Shown here piece by piece: positions 1 to 7,119 of a DNA stretch of 14,080 nucleotides. The DNA is from Betaproteobacteria bacterium. GTDB lineage: Bacteria > Pseudomonadota > Gammaproteobacteria > Burkholderiales > SG8-39. The DNA is taken from NCBI GenBank assembly GCA_012274205.1, contig JAAOZY010000166.1, forward strand, positions 1 through 14,080. Direction: 5' to 3'. Position 1 is the stretch's first letter. Every line of letters begins with the position of its first letter. The notes beneath the pieces were generated by a model that did not search any database, had not been told where the DNA came from, and saw nothing but the letters and a program-made list of their open reading frames with translations. A program made the translations under genes and the position numbers.

Positions 1-2
1 AA

Positions 3-413
3 ACCAGGCTGCAGGACAAGGTCGCCGGACGCGGTGTCGGCAAGATGGATACGACTATCGCCGCCAATGACGGGAACGGCAAGCAGGTGTACTCGAAGCA
101 GTGCGCGGTGTGCCATGGCAAGGACGGCGAAGGATTGAAGCGGACTGATGGCCGCGTCATATACCCGGCCCTATGGGGCAACGATTCATTCAACCTCGGC
201 GCCGGCATGGCGCGCACTTATACTGCGGCGGCCTTCGTCAAAGGCAATATGCCGATCGGGTTCCACGAGAAGTTCCCGCTGGGACAGGGGGGACTTCCGG
301 ATCAGGACGCGGTGGATGTGGCGGCGTATTTCTCGCATCAGCCACGCCCGGACTATCCCGACAAGGTGAAGGATTGGCCCAGGGACAAGAAGCCAACGGA
401 CGCGCGCTATTGA
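3..413 (+). CDS. TsdA-like diheme cytochrome c (thiosulfate dehydrogenase family), C-terminal part
   Basis: This frame is open to the left edge, so the gene starts outside the window and only about 136 C-terminal residues are visible. An ATG at 45 lies just before the heme motif and is unlikely to be the true start. One c-type heme site, CAVCH, lies at 102-116. After it come residues I recognise as typical of TsdA C-terminal domains: YPALWG, DSFNLGAGMAR, an Asn-Met-Pro, AYF, and an RPDYP near the end. TsdA enzymes are periplasmic diheme cytochromes that couple two thiosulfates to tetrathionate, or work in reverse. The Met of GNMP is the likely distal ligand of this second heme. The first heme domain and signal peptide would be upstream. 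Another diheme or monoheme class I cytochrome is possible, because the diagnostic N-terminal domain is not visible. The family call is fairly firm; direction and substrate are inferred. Confidence 0.8.
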   Translation, partial: TRLQDKVAGRGVGKMDTTIAANDGNGKQVYSKQCAVCHGKDGEGLKRTDGRVIYPALWGNDSFNLGAGMARTYTAAAFVKGNMPIGFHEKFPLGQGGLPDQDAVDVAAYFSHQPRPDYPDKVKDWPRDKKPTDARY

Positions 414-539
414 GAAATGCTGCGCCGCGGGTCTGAGGCAGGACCGCTTGTGGCCGGATCCTCCCGTCCGCGTGCGTCACACGCGAACAGTCCCGTCGGA
501 CAGCCAGGCCGTCCACGGTAGCTGGCGCGAAAAGACTGC

Positions 540-1370
540 TTAGCCCCTGGCTGTGCGGCGCCCATGCTGGCACGCCATTGCCCGGCTCGGTTGCGAAGAC
601 GGCGCTCCATGAACGATCGCGCGCTCGGCAACAGCTTGGGCATAGCCGCGAAATTCCTCGTAGGCTGCGATCGTCGCGGCAATCCGCGCGCCTTCAATGG
701 CCTCTGACTCGTCTTTTCCACGGCTGCGTACGATGGTTCCGTGGCCGATCCATTCTGACGGATCGCCGAACTTGGCCATCCCGGTCATGGGAAAACACTC
801 ATAGGTTTCGGTCAGCGGAATCGAAAGCCCGAGGTATTGCGTAATTGCAGCCAGGGTCGCGGCGCTATCTTCCAACAGCGCCTCCGGCTCCAGGTAAAGC
901 GCTTGGCCGCGCCGGCGATCCAAGATCTCGCGCAGCTGCCTGAGGCGCAATTCATAGTAATCGGCCGCCTCGTCTATGCTGCAGTGCCCGCCCGAGCCGA
1001 TTCTGACGATGCTGCGTATCGTTGCCTGCGGTTCCCGCACGATCACCATCGCCTTCAGGTCCTTGCGCCGCAATACTGCGTCCCTTAGTTCGAGCGGGTG
1101 CAGGATCTTGTCGAACAGGAAGCGCCCCGGCGGAGCGTGGCCGCCGGCTTGATCGATCTTGTGCGCAAGCTCGATCAGATCGAGCCAGGTCCGGTATTTC
1201 TGGTGCGCCTCGAAATAGCCCGCGACTTCCGGGTTCGAGCCGATCTGATGGCTCAGCAACGAACTGTACGAGCGCATATGCCCGAACAGGAAGATCAAAC
1301 CGCGGGACTTGGAGAATCCATGTCGGGCGATTCGCTGGCAGGTGATATCGAAAACAGTTGAAAGGCGCAT
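540..1370 (-). CDS. Sulfotransferase-family protein
   Basis: The protein has 276 residues from the ATG at 1370. Residues 25-40 form a beta strand and phosphate-binding loop, LIFLFGHMRSYSSLLS, which fits the 5'-phosphosulfate-binding loop of PAPS-dependent sulfotransferases. Residues 109-121, VIVREPQATIRSI, fit the 3'-phosphate-binding strand and helix with its Arg and Ser. The length suits a single sulfotransferase domain. The acceptor cannot be read from the sequence; cell-surface glycans, lipids or small metabolites are usual for bacterial members. An upstream in-frame TTG at 1439 would add 23 residues. The ATG is preferred because an AAGGAG lies at 1385-1390, although 14 nt is a long spacing. 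The gene stands alone, divergent from the lipoprotein gene and convergent with the cytochrome gene. Its base composition is less G+C-rich than the core genes. The 20 or so C-terminal residues look low in complexity and unlike the family. Confidence 0.82.
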   Translation of the reverse strand: MRLSTVFDITCQRIARHGFSKSRGLIFLFGHMRSYSSLLSHQIGSNPEVAGYFEAHQKYRTWLDLIELAHKIDQAGGHAPPGRFLFDKILHPLELRDAVLRRKDLKAMVIVREPQATIRSIVRIGSGGHCSIDEAADYYELRLRQLREILDRRRGQALYLEPEALLEDSAATLAAITQYLGLSIPLTETYECFPMTGMAKFGDPSEWIGHGTIVRSRGKDESEAIEGARIAATIAAYEEFRGYAQAVAERAIVHGAPSSQPSRAMACQHGRRTARG

Positions 1371-1410
1371 AGGATCGACGGTAGCTCCTTGTTGATCGCA
1401 TAGCGCGTTC

Positions 1411-1439
1411 AAAATGCACGTCGACCGGCAAAGAGTCAA
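1411..1439 (-). promoter_or_regulatory. Possible sigma70 promoter of the sulfotransferase gene
   Basis: On the minus strand TTGACT (1439-1434, 5 of 6 bases of the -35 consensus) is followed after 17 bp by CATTTT (1416-1411), which matches only 3 of 6 bases of the -10 consensus. A transcript would begin about 34 nt before the ATG and would carry the AAGGAG. The weak -10 keeps confidence low. Confidence 0.3.
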
Positions 1440-1537
1440 TCATCCAAAAGTCACGGTATGGTTTTGACCGTATTGGATTGTCTCGGACGCAATTCCCAAG
1501 CTGGGCGGCAGAAGCGAGGACGCCTCGCTCACCTATC

Positions 1538-1566
1538 CTGACAAGTAATGACCCGTCCGTCATAAT
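1538..1566 (+). promoter_or_regulatory. Sigma70-type promoter of the lipoprotein gene
   Basis: CTGACA at 1538-1543 and CATAAT at 1561-1566 each match 5 of 6 consensus bases and are separated by exactly 17 bp. Transcription would begin near 1573, giving a leader of about 22 nt that includes the GGGAGA ribosome binding site at 1584-1589. The fit in sequence, spacing and position makes this one of the best promoter candidates in the window. Confidence 0.6.
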
Positions 1567-1594
1567 GGATCCAAGCCCAATATGGGAGAACGTG

Positions 1595-2101
1595 ATGCGC
1601 TTGACCGTGGTTCTGGCGAGCCTGGTATTGGTCGCTTGTGCGTCTTACAGCGGAGCCGATCTTCGACCCGGTGAAGCGCGGCTCGAAGATGTGATACGGC
1701 TTATGGGACAGCCAGCGATGCGCTGGCAAGACCCCGACGGTTCAATTCAGCTGGCGTATCCGCGCGGCCCGGCCGGGATTCACACTTTCATGGTGATGCT
1801 TGGTCCGGACGGACGCTTGCAAAGCAAGCAAAACGTGCTGGATGAAGCCGGGCTTGCTCGAATCCGCCCGGGCATGACGAAGGAACAGGTGCTGCGCGTA
1901 TTTGGTCCACCGGACTACAGCCGCACCGCCTATTTCAAAGCGCGCAATGAATTGGTTTGGGACTGGCGCGCCTGCACCTATAACATCAATATCCAGCGCG
2001 TTTATGTGCTGTTCGATGCAACTGCTGGCACCGTGCGCAGCACCATGTCCCGAGATGAATTGTTCGGCCACGAAGGGATTACGATGCCGTGCATCCGCTG
2101 A
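1595..2101 (+). CDS. Outer-membrane lipoprotein with two BamE/SmpA-like modules
   Basis: The 168-residue product starts with a lipoprotein signal, MRLTVVLASLVLVAC, with Cys15 as the lipidated residue and Ala at +2. There is no Asp at +2, so Lol-dependent delivery to the outer membrane is expected. The mature part seems to contain two related modules. The first begins LRPGEARLEDVIRLMGQP (23-40). The second begins IRPGMTKEQVLRVFGPPD (90-107), which is the typical opening of the SmpA/OmlA/BamE fold. Each is followed by a strand pattern ending in a VMLGPDGRLQS or VLFDATAGTVRS type segment. BamE helps the beta-barrel assembly machine, but this is probably a paralogue and not the housekeeping BamE, so its role is not assigned. 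The start at 1595 is chosen over earlier in-frame codons because it has GGGAGA five bases upstream and gives a proper signal peptide. Composition is closer to 50% G+C than that of the flanking core genes. Confidence 0.82.
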   Translation: MRLTVVLASLVLVACASYSGADLRPGEARLEDVIRLMGQPAMRWQDPDGSIQLAYPRGPAGIHTFMVMLGPDGRLQSKQNVLDEAGLARIRPGMTKEQVLRVFGPPDYSRTAYFKARNELVWDWRACTYNINIQRVYVLFDATAGTVRSTMSRDELFGHEGITMPCIR

Positions 2102-2163
2102 TGTGCCGGCACGCATTGAGGGGGCAAGACCACAATCGAGGCATGTGGTGCATTGCTGCCAAA

Positions 2164-2178
2164 GTGTTTGTTAAACAC
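2164..2178. repeat. Small perfect inverted repeat between convergent genes
   Basis: GTGTTT and AAACAC flank a 3-nt centre in the convergent intergenic region. It has no T tract on either side, so it is not a convincing terminator. It could be a chance palindrome or a weak protein-binding site. Confidence 0.25.
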
Positions 2179-2308
2179 GTCGCACAGTTCGATCCGGACA
2201 ATAATCGTCCCGGCATCGCGCGTATCACCTAGCGCGCACTGGCGGGGTCACGCTCGACCTGGTGCGAAGCTGGGTCGAAAAAGTCAGGGGAAATGCGGTC
2301 TGAGGTGT

Positions 2309-2989
2309 TCAGTCGGGAACCAGCACCCCGTCCTGCAGCCGCAGGATGCGCTGCGCGCGCGCGGCGATGGCCGGATCGTGGGTGACGATGACGAAGCTGG
2401 TGCCGCGGCTGCGGTTGAGTCCGAGCATCATTTCGAACACCTGCGCCGCGGTGTGGCGGTCCAGATTCCCGGTGGGCTCGTCGGCGAGCACGCAGGCAGG
2501 CCGGGTCACCAGCGCGCGCGCCAGCGCCGCGCGCTGGCGCTCGCCGCCGGAGAGTTCGGCCGGGGTATGCGTCAGGCGATGGGCCAGCCCTACCTCCTCG
2601 AGCACGGCTGCGGCGCGGCTGCGCGCCTCGGCTGCAGGCATGCGCCGGATCAGCAGTGGCATGGCCACGTTCTCCAGCGCGGTGAATTCCATCAGCAGGT
2701 GGTGGAACTGATAGACGAAGCCGAGCGACTCGTTGCGCAGGCGCCCGCGCGCCGCGTCGGACAGGCTGTGCATCGGCCGGCCGAGGATGCTCACCTCGCC
2801 CGCAGTGGCGCTGTCCAGGCCGCCAAGCAGATGCAGCAGGGTGCTCTTGCCCGAGCCGGATGCGCCGACGATCGCGACCAGCTCCGCCGCGCGCACTTCC
2901 AGGTCCACCGCCACCAGGACATTGATGTCATTCGCGCCCTGCCGGAAGGTCTTGGCCAGCCCGCGGCAGCCGAGGACGATGTCACTCAT
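2309..2989 (-). CDS. lolD: Lipoprotein-releasing ABC transporter ATP-binding protein LolD
   Basis: This is the 226-residue ATPase of the inner-membrane Lol exporter, which extracts outer-membrane lipoproteins and passes them to the periplasmic carrier LolA. The ABC motifs are complete: Walker A GASGSGKST (42-50), Q-loop Gln94 in YQFHHLL, signature LSGGERQR (146-153), Walker B CVLADEPTGNLD (166-177) and switch His204 in IVTHD. The FHHLL segment after the Q-loop is typical of the LolD/MacB group. The length is normal. The ATG at 2989 lies inside the end of the permease gene; start and stop overlap as ATGAGTGA, which points to translational coupling. The permease partner immediately upstream separates LolD from other MacB-type ATPases. 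No promoter of its own is visible. Confidence 0.95.
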   Translation of the reverse strand: MSDIVLGCRGLAKTFRQGANDINVLVAVDLEVRAAELVAIVGASGSGKSTLLHLLGGLDSATAGEVSILGRPMHSLSDAARGRLRNESLGFVYQFHHLLMEFTALENVAMPLLIRRMPAAEARSRAAAVLEEVGLAHRLTHTPAELSGGERQRAALARALVTRPACVLADEPTGNLDRHTAAQVFEMMLGLNRSRGTSFVIVTHDPAIAARAQRILRLQDGVLVPD

Positions 2990-4232
2990 AGCGCAGGGCC
3001 TCGGCCGGGTTCACGCGCGAGGCGCGCCAGCTCGGGTAGAGCGTGGCGAGCAGGCTCAGCACGAAGGACACCGCGGCGATGGTGACGACGTCGCCCCACA
3101 GCAGCTCCGAGGGCAGCTCGCTGATGTAATACACGTCCTTCGCCAGAAAGTGGACGCCGAACAGGTTTTCGATGAACGGCACCACCACGTCGATGTTGAG
3201 CGCGAGCAGCACACCGCCGCCCACGCCGATCAGCGTGCCGATGACGCCGATCAGCGCGCCCTGCACGATGAACACCGCCATGATGCCGGAGGGCGCCGCG
3301 CCCAGGGTGCGCAGGATGGCGATGTCGGGCTGCTTGTCGGTGACCGCCATCACCAGCGTGGACACGATGTTGAACGCGGCCACCGCGACGATCAGCAGCA
3401 GGATGATGAACATCACGTTCTTCTCCATCTGCACCGCGCGGAAGAAATTGGCGTGGCTGCGCGTCCAGTCGGTGATGTAGGCGTCGGCGCCGAGTTTGGG
3501 CAGCAGGGCGAACGCCACTTCGCGCGACTTGAACAGGTCGTACAGCTTGAGGCGCACGCCCGAGACCATGTCGTCCATGCGGTACAGCTTCTGCGCATCC
3601 TGCAGATCGATCAGCGCGAGGCCGGAATCGTATTCGAACATGCCGATCTCGAAAATCCCGACCACGCGGAATTGCTTCAGCCGCGGGATGATGCCGGCCG
3701 GCGTCACCTGGCCCTGCGGCGCGATCAGCGTCACTTTGTCGCCGACCATCACCGCGAGCGCGCGCGCGAGCTCGCTGCCGAGCACGATGCCGAATTCGCC
3801 CGGCCTGAGCGCATCCAGTGAGCCGGCCTTCATGTGGCTGCCGATCGAGGCGACCTGCTCCTCGCGCTGCGGCAGGACGCCGCGGATCATGGCCCCGCGC
3901 ACCGCGCCGTCGTAGGTGAGCATGCCCTGCACGTTGACATAGGGCGCCGCGGCGGCCACGCGCGGGTCGGTGGCGGCGACGCGCGCCACCGCCTGCCAGT
4001 CGGAGAGCAGGTCGCCCGGACCGCTGATCTGCACATGCGAGGCCACGCCGAGGATGCGCGTGCGCAGCTCGTTCTGGAAGCCGTTCATCACCGACAGTAC
4101 CGTGATCAGCGCCGCCACCCCGAGCGCGATGCCCAGCATCGAGGTGAGCGAAATGAAGGAAATGAAATGATTGCGCCGCTTGGCGCGGGTGTAGCGCAGC
4201 CCGATAAACAGTTCGTAGGGAAGTGAGCTCAT
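2982..4232 (-). CDS. lolC: Lipoprotein-releasing ABC transporter permease (LolC/LolE family)
   Basis: This 416-residue inner-membrane permease works with LolD. Hydrophobic segments lie at about 24-50, 272-298, 315-345 and 382-400, with a large periplasmic domain between the first two: the MacB periplasmic core plus FtsX arrangement. The N-terminal YELFIGLRYTRAKRRNHFIS and the SVMNGFQNELR segment are strongly conserved in LolC/E. Residues 172-183, PQGQVTPAGIIP, resemble the proline-bounded hook of E. coli LolC that grips LolA. DIAILRTLGA (303-312) fits the coupling region that contacts the ATPase. The start at 4232 is chosen because homologues begin just before YELFIGLRY; longer in-frame extensions are basic and unlike the family, though no strong Shine-Dalgarno sequence is seen. 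Only one permease gene is present here, so it may be the single LolF-type subunit that pairs with itself, or a LolE may lie elsewhere. Confidence 0.92.
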   Translation of the reverse strand: MSSLPYELFIGLRYTRAKRRNHFISFISLTSMLGIALGVAALITVLSVMNGFQNELRTRILGVASHVQISGPGDLLSDWQAVARVAATDPRVAAAAPYVNVQGMLTYDGAVRGAMIRGVLPQREEQVASIGSHMKAGSLDALRPGEFGIVLGSELARALAVMVGDKVTLIAPQGQVTPAGIIPRLKQFRVVGIFEIGMFEYDSGLALIDLQDAQKLYRMDDMVSGVRLKLYDLFKSREVAFALLPKLGADAYITDWTRSHANFFRAVQMEKNVMFIILLLIVAVAAFNIVSTLVMAVTDKQPDIAILRTLGAAPSGIMAVFIVQGALIGVIGTLIGVGGGVLLALNIDVVVPFIENLFGVHFLAKDVYYISELPSELLWGDVVTIAAVSFVLSLLATLYPSWRASRVNPAEALRYE

Positions 4233-4298
4233 GGTCGGCAATGGTTGCGCGTGCCGCCGTCGGCATGCGCGCGGGCTATTTTGACACACTCGCGACCG

Positions 4299-4318
4299 GC
4301 TGATCGGCTGATCGGCTG
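4299..4318. repeat. Short tandem 8-mer in the lolC / rpfE-like divergent region
   Basis: GCTGATCG occurs twice in direct succession (4299-4306 and 4307-4314), followed by a partial third copy. It sits between the two divergent starts, immediately before the RpfE-like gene. It may be replication slippage or part of a regulatory site; nothing in the sequence decides this. Confidence 0.4.
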
Positions 4319-4339
4319 GCGCCAATGATAAACTTTGGC

Positions 4340-5395
4340 ATGCATATCCAACTGCTGCTTCCCGACCTGTTCTGGCCCGAGCACAGCGCTGCCGACGTCT
4401 ATGGCGGACTCGAGCTGGCGGCGCTGGAGCGGCTGTTGGCCAAAGGTCGGCTGCGAGCCGAAGGGCGGCAAAGAATCGAGACCGCCGCCGAAACCCCGGC
4501 CTCGGCCGAAGACTGGCTGGGCCAGCGCTTCGGCCTGGAGCAGGACGCAGGCTGGCCGATTGCAGCCTGCAGTCTGCTCGCGGACGGCGGCGAGCCCGGC
4601 GCGCACCAATGGCTGCGTGCCGATCCGGTGCACCTGCGGCTGGAGGGCGGGCGCCTGATGCTCGCCGACAGCGGCGTGTTTGCGATATCGCAGCAGGAAG
4701 CCGGGAGTATCGCCGACAGCCTCAACGCGCATTTTGCCGGCGACGGTCTGGTGTTCTATCCGCTGCGGCCGGAGCGCTGGTATCTGCGCCTGGTGCAAGC
4801 GCCGGCGCTGCAGACGACGCCGCTGGCGCAGGCCGCGGGCCGGAACATCGATGCCCTGCTGCCGCGCGGCGCCGATGCCCCGCTCTGGCACGCGCGCCTG
4901 AACGAGATCCAGATGCTGCTGCACGGCCACGCAGTCAACGAGCTGAGGGAAAGCACGGGCGCGCCGGCGATCAACAGCGTCTGGCTCTGGGGCGGCGGCA
5001 GTCTGCCCCGCGGCCTGCCGGCCGCATTCAACGCGGTCTGGTCGCGCGACCCCTACGCCGCCGGCCTGGCGCAGGCCGCGCGCGTCGCGTCGCGCCCGCT
5101 GCCCGATGATGCGTCTGCGCTGCTGGATGCGGGCGCCGACAGCGGCGTTCACCTGGTGCTGCTGGATCAGCTGCGCGCGGCGGCCCGGTACGGCGACGCG
5201 CAGGGCTGGCGCGAGGGTTTGCAGCAGCTCGAGCGCGACTGGTTCGCCCCGCTGCTGCAGGCGCTGAAGCAGGAGCGCATCGGCATGCTGAGCCTGCACG
5301 CGCTCGGCCCCGCGGGCACGCTTTCTTCCGAAGTCGCGCACGGCGATCTGCGCCGCTTCTGGCGGCGGGCGAAGCCGCTGGCGCACTACGCATGA
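4340..5395 (+). CDS. RpfE-like conserved protein of unknown function
   Basis: The product has 351 residues from the ATG at 4340; an in-frame ATG at 4325 would add five. I recognise it as the conserved protein called 'regulatory protein RpfE' in several genomes and sometimes labelled a phosphoglycerate mutase-like protein. Its biochemical role is not established. Conserved-looking segments are WLRADPVHLR (91-100), LNEIQMLLHGHAVN (187-200) and INSVWLWGGGSLP (211-223). There is no signal peptide or membrane segment, so it should be cytoplasmic. The stop overlaps the recJ start as ATGA, giving tight coupling to a DNA repair exonuclease. In Xanthomonas the gene named rpfE lies near recJ, prfB and lysS, which supports the call by context. 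No metal-binding motif of the cofactor-independent mutases is convincingly present, so enzymatic labels should be treated with care. Neither start has a good Shine-Dalgarno sequence. Confidence 0.72.
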   Translation: MHIQLLLPDLFWPEHSAADVYGGLELAALERLLAKGRLRAEGRQRIETAAETPASAEDWLGQRFGLEQDAGWPIAACSLLADGGEPGAHQWLRADPVHLRLEGGRLMLADSGVFAISQQEAGSIADSLNAHFAGDGLVFYPLRPERWYLRLVQAPALQTTPLAQAAGRNIDALLPRGADAPLWHARLNEIQMLLHGHAVNELRESTGAPAINSVWLWGGGSLPRGLPAAFNAVWSRDPYAAGLAQAARVASRPLPDDASALLDAGADSGVHLVLLDQLRAAARYGDAQGWREGLQQLERDWFAPLLQALKQERIGMLSLHALGPAGTLSSEVAHGDLRRFWRRAKPLAHYA

Positions 5396-7119
5396 ACACG
5401 ACCCGCATCCGCACCCGCCCGATCCCGCAACGCGCGCGCGACATGCTGGCGCAGCAGGGACTGCATCCGGTGCTGGCGCAGCTCTATGCCGCACGCGGCG
5501 TGCTCGACAAGTCCGAGGTGGAGGGCGAATTCGCCGGCCTGATTGCGCCCGAGCGCCTGCTGCACGCGGACCGCGCCGCGGCGCTGCTGGCCGATGCGAT
5601 CGAAACGAAGCAGCGCCTGCTGATCGTCGCCGACTATGACTGCGACGGCGCCACCGCCTGCGCCGTCGGCGTGCGCGCCCTGTCCGCCTTCGGCGCGGAC
5701 GTGGGCTATCTCGTGCCCAACCGCTTCGAATACGGCTACGGACTCACGCCGGAAATCGTCGAGCTCGCGGCGCGCGCGCCGCGCCGGCCCGACATCCTGA
5801 TCACCGTGGACAACGGCATCGCCAGCAACGAAGGCGTGGCGCGCGCCAATGAATTGGGCATCGCCACGCTGATCACCGACCACCACCTGCCCGGCGACGC
5901 GCTGCCGCAGGCGAGCTGCATCGTCAATCCCAACCAGCCCGGCTGCGACTTCCCGAGCAAGGCCATCGCCGGGGTCGGCGTGATGTTCTACGTCATGCTC
6001 GCGCTGCGCGCGGAGCTGCGCCGGCGCGGCTGGTTCAAGGACAGGCAGGAATTCAATCTGGCGGCGCTGCTCGACTTGGTGGCGCTGGGCACGGTCGCGG
6101 ACGTGGTGCGCCTGGACCACAACAACCGCATCCTTGTGGCGCAGGGCCTGAAGCGCATCCGCGCGGGCAAGCTGCAGCCCGGCATCGCGGCGCTGCTGCG
6201 CGTGGCCGGGCGCGAGGCGCAGCGCGCCTCCTGCTTCGACCTGGGTTTCGCCGCCGGGCCGCGGCTCAACGCCGCCGGGCGCCTGGCCGACATGGCGCTG
6301 GGCATCGAATGCCTGATCACCGACGATGCGGCGCGCGCGCTCAACATCGCGCAGGACCTGGACCGGCTCAACCGCGAGCGACGCGATATCGAAGGCGGCA
6401 TGCAGGAACAGGCGCTGGCGATGCTGGAGGGACTGGAAGCGGCGGCGGCGGATGCGCAGGCAGACGCGGCCTATACGCGCACGCTGTTCGATCCGTCCTG
6501 GCACCAGGGCGTGGTGGGCATACTCGCCGCGCGCATCAAGGACCGGCTGCACCGGCCGGTGATCGTGTTTGCGGCGGGGGGCGCAGGCGAACTGAAGGGC
6601 TCGGGGCGTTCGATTCCGGGCCTACATCTGCGCGATGCGCTCGACCTGGTGGCCAAGCGCGCCCCGGGGCTGATCCTGCGCTTCGGCGGCCACGCGGCGG
6701 CCGCCGGGCTCACCATACGCGACGCGGGCCTGGCGCAGTTCGGCGAGCTGTTCGAGAGCACGGTGCGCGGCCTGCTCGATGCGTCCGACCTGGCGCGCAG
6801 CATCGACACCGACGGCCCGCTGGAATCGGCTTACATGAACCTCGATACCATCCGCCTGCTCGAGCGCGAAGTCTGGGGCCAGGGTTTTCCGCAGCCGCTG
6901 TTCTGCGACCGCTTCGCCGTGCTCAATCAGCGCGTGGTCGGCGCAAAGCACCTCAAGCTGCGCCTGCAGAAGGACGGCAAGTCCTACGATGCGATACGCT
7001 TCAATGCGCCCGCCGCTGCGGGCAGCGCCATCCGCGCCGCCTATCGCCTGGCGCTGAATGAGTACAATGGCGTGCAGAGCGTGCAGCTTATCGTCGAGGA
7101 GTGGGAAAACGCAGCATGA
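5392..7119 (+). CDS. recJ: Single-stranded-DNA-specific exonuclease RecJ
   Basis: RecJ is a 5'-to-3' single-strand DNA exonuclease of the RecF recombination, mismatch and base-excision repair pathways. The 575 residues match the usual length. The DHH phosphoesterase motifs are in order: VADYDCDGAT (79-88), ITVDNGI (137-143), LITDHHLPGD (160-169) and ALGTVADVVRLD (231-242). The DHHA1 part follows with FAAGPRLNAAGRLAD (287-301), SWHQGVVGILAARIKDR (369-385), KGSGRS (402-407) and FGGHAAAAGLT (431-441). A C-terminal OB-like region completes the protein. All metal-binding Asp and His residues that I can place are present. The start codon overlaps the RpfE-like stop and the stop codon overlaps the next start, both as ATGA, so it is the middle gene of a coupled operon. 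Confidence 0.97.
   Translation: MNTTRIRTRPIPQRARDMLAQQGLHPVLAQLYAARGVLDKSEVEGEFAGLIAPERLLHADRAAALLADAIETKQRLLIVADYDCDGATACAVGVRALSAFGADVGYLVPNRFEYGYGLTPEIVELAARAPRRPDILITVDNGIASNEGVARANELGIATLITDHHLPGDALPQASCIVNPNQPGCDFPSKAIAGVGVMFYVMLALRAELRRRGWFKDRQEFNLAALLDLVALGTVADVVRLDHNNRILVAQGLKRIRAGKLQPGIAALLRVAGREAQRASCFDLGFAAGPRLNAAGRLADMALGIECLITDDAARALNIAQDLDRLNRERRDIEGGMQEQALAMLEGLEAAAADAQADAAYTRTLFDPSWHQGVVGILAARIKDRLHRPVIVFAAGGAGELKGSGRSIPGLHLRDALDLVAKRAPGLILRFGGHAAAAGLTIRDAGLAQFGELFESTVRGLLDASDLARSIDTDGPLESAYMNLDTIRLLEREVWGQGFPQPLFCDRFAVLNQRVVGAKHLKLRLQKDGKSYDAIRFNAPAAAGSAIRAAYRLALNEYNGVQSVQLIVEEWENAA

Noticed and set aside
469..485. Hairpin CGCGTG / CACGCG after the cytochrome gene
   Set aside because: It has only six base pairs and no T tract, and such palindromes are expected by chance in GC-rich DNA.
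2254..2278. Hairpin TCGACCTGG / CTGGGTCGA between the convergent lipoprotein and lolD genes
   Set aside because: The stem has two G-U pairs and is followed by A residues, so it lacks the T tract of an intrinsic terminator on either strand.
2153..3821. Long plus-strand open frames opposite lolD and the permease gene
   Set aside because: They are rich in Arg, His, Ala and Gln, have no recognisable motifs, and lie antisense to two genes with complete family motifs in high-GC DNA.
4281..4286. TTGACA as a -35 element for the RpfE-like gene
   Set aside because: It is an exact hexamer, but no acceptable -10 is found 15-19 bp downstream on the plus strand, so it was not listed as a promoter.
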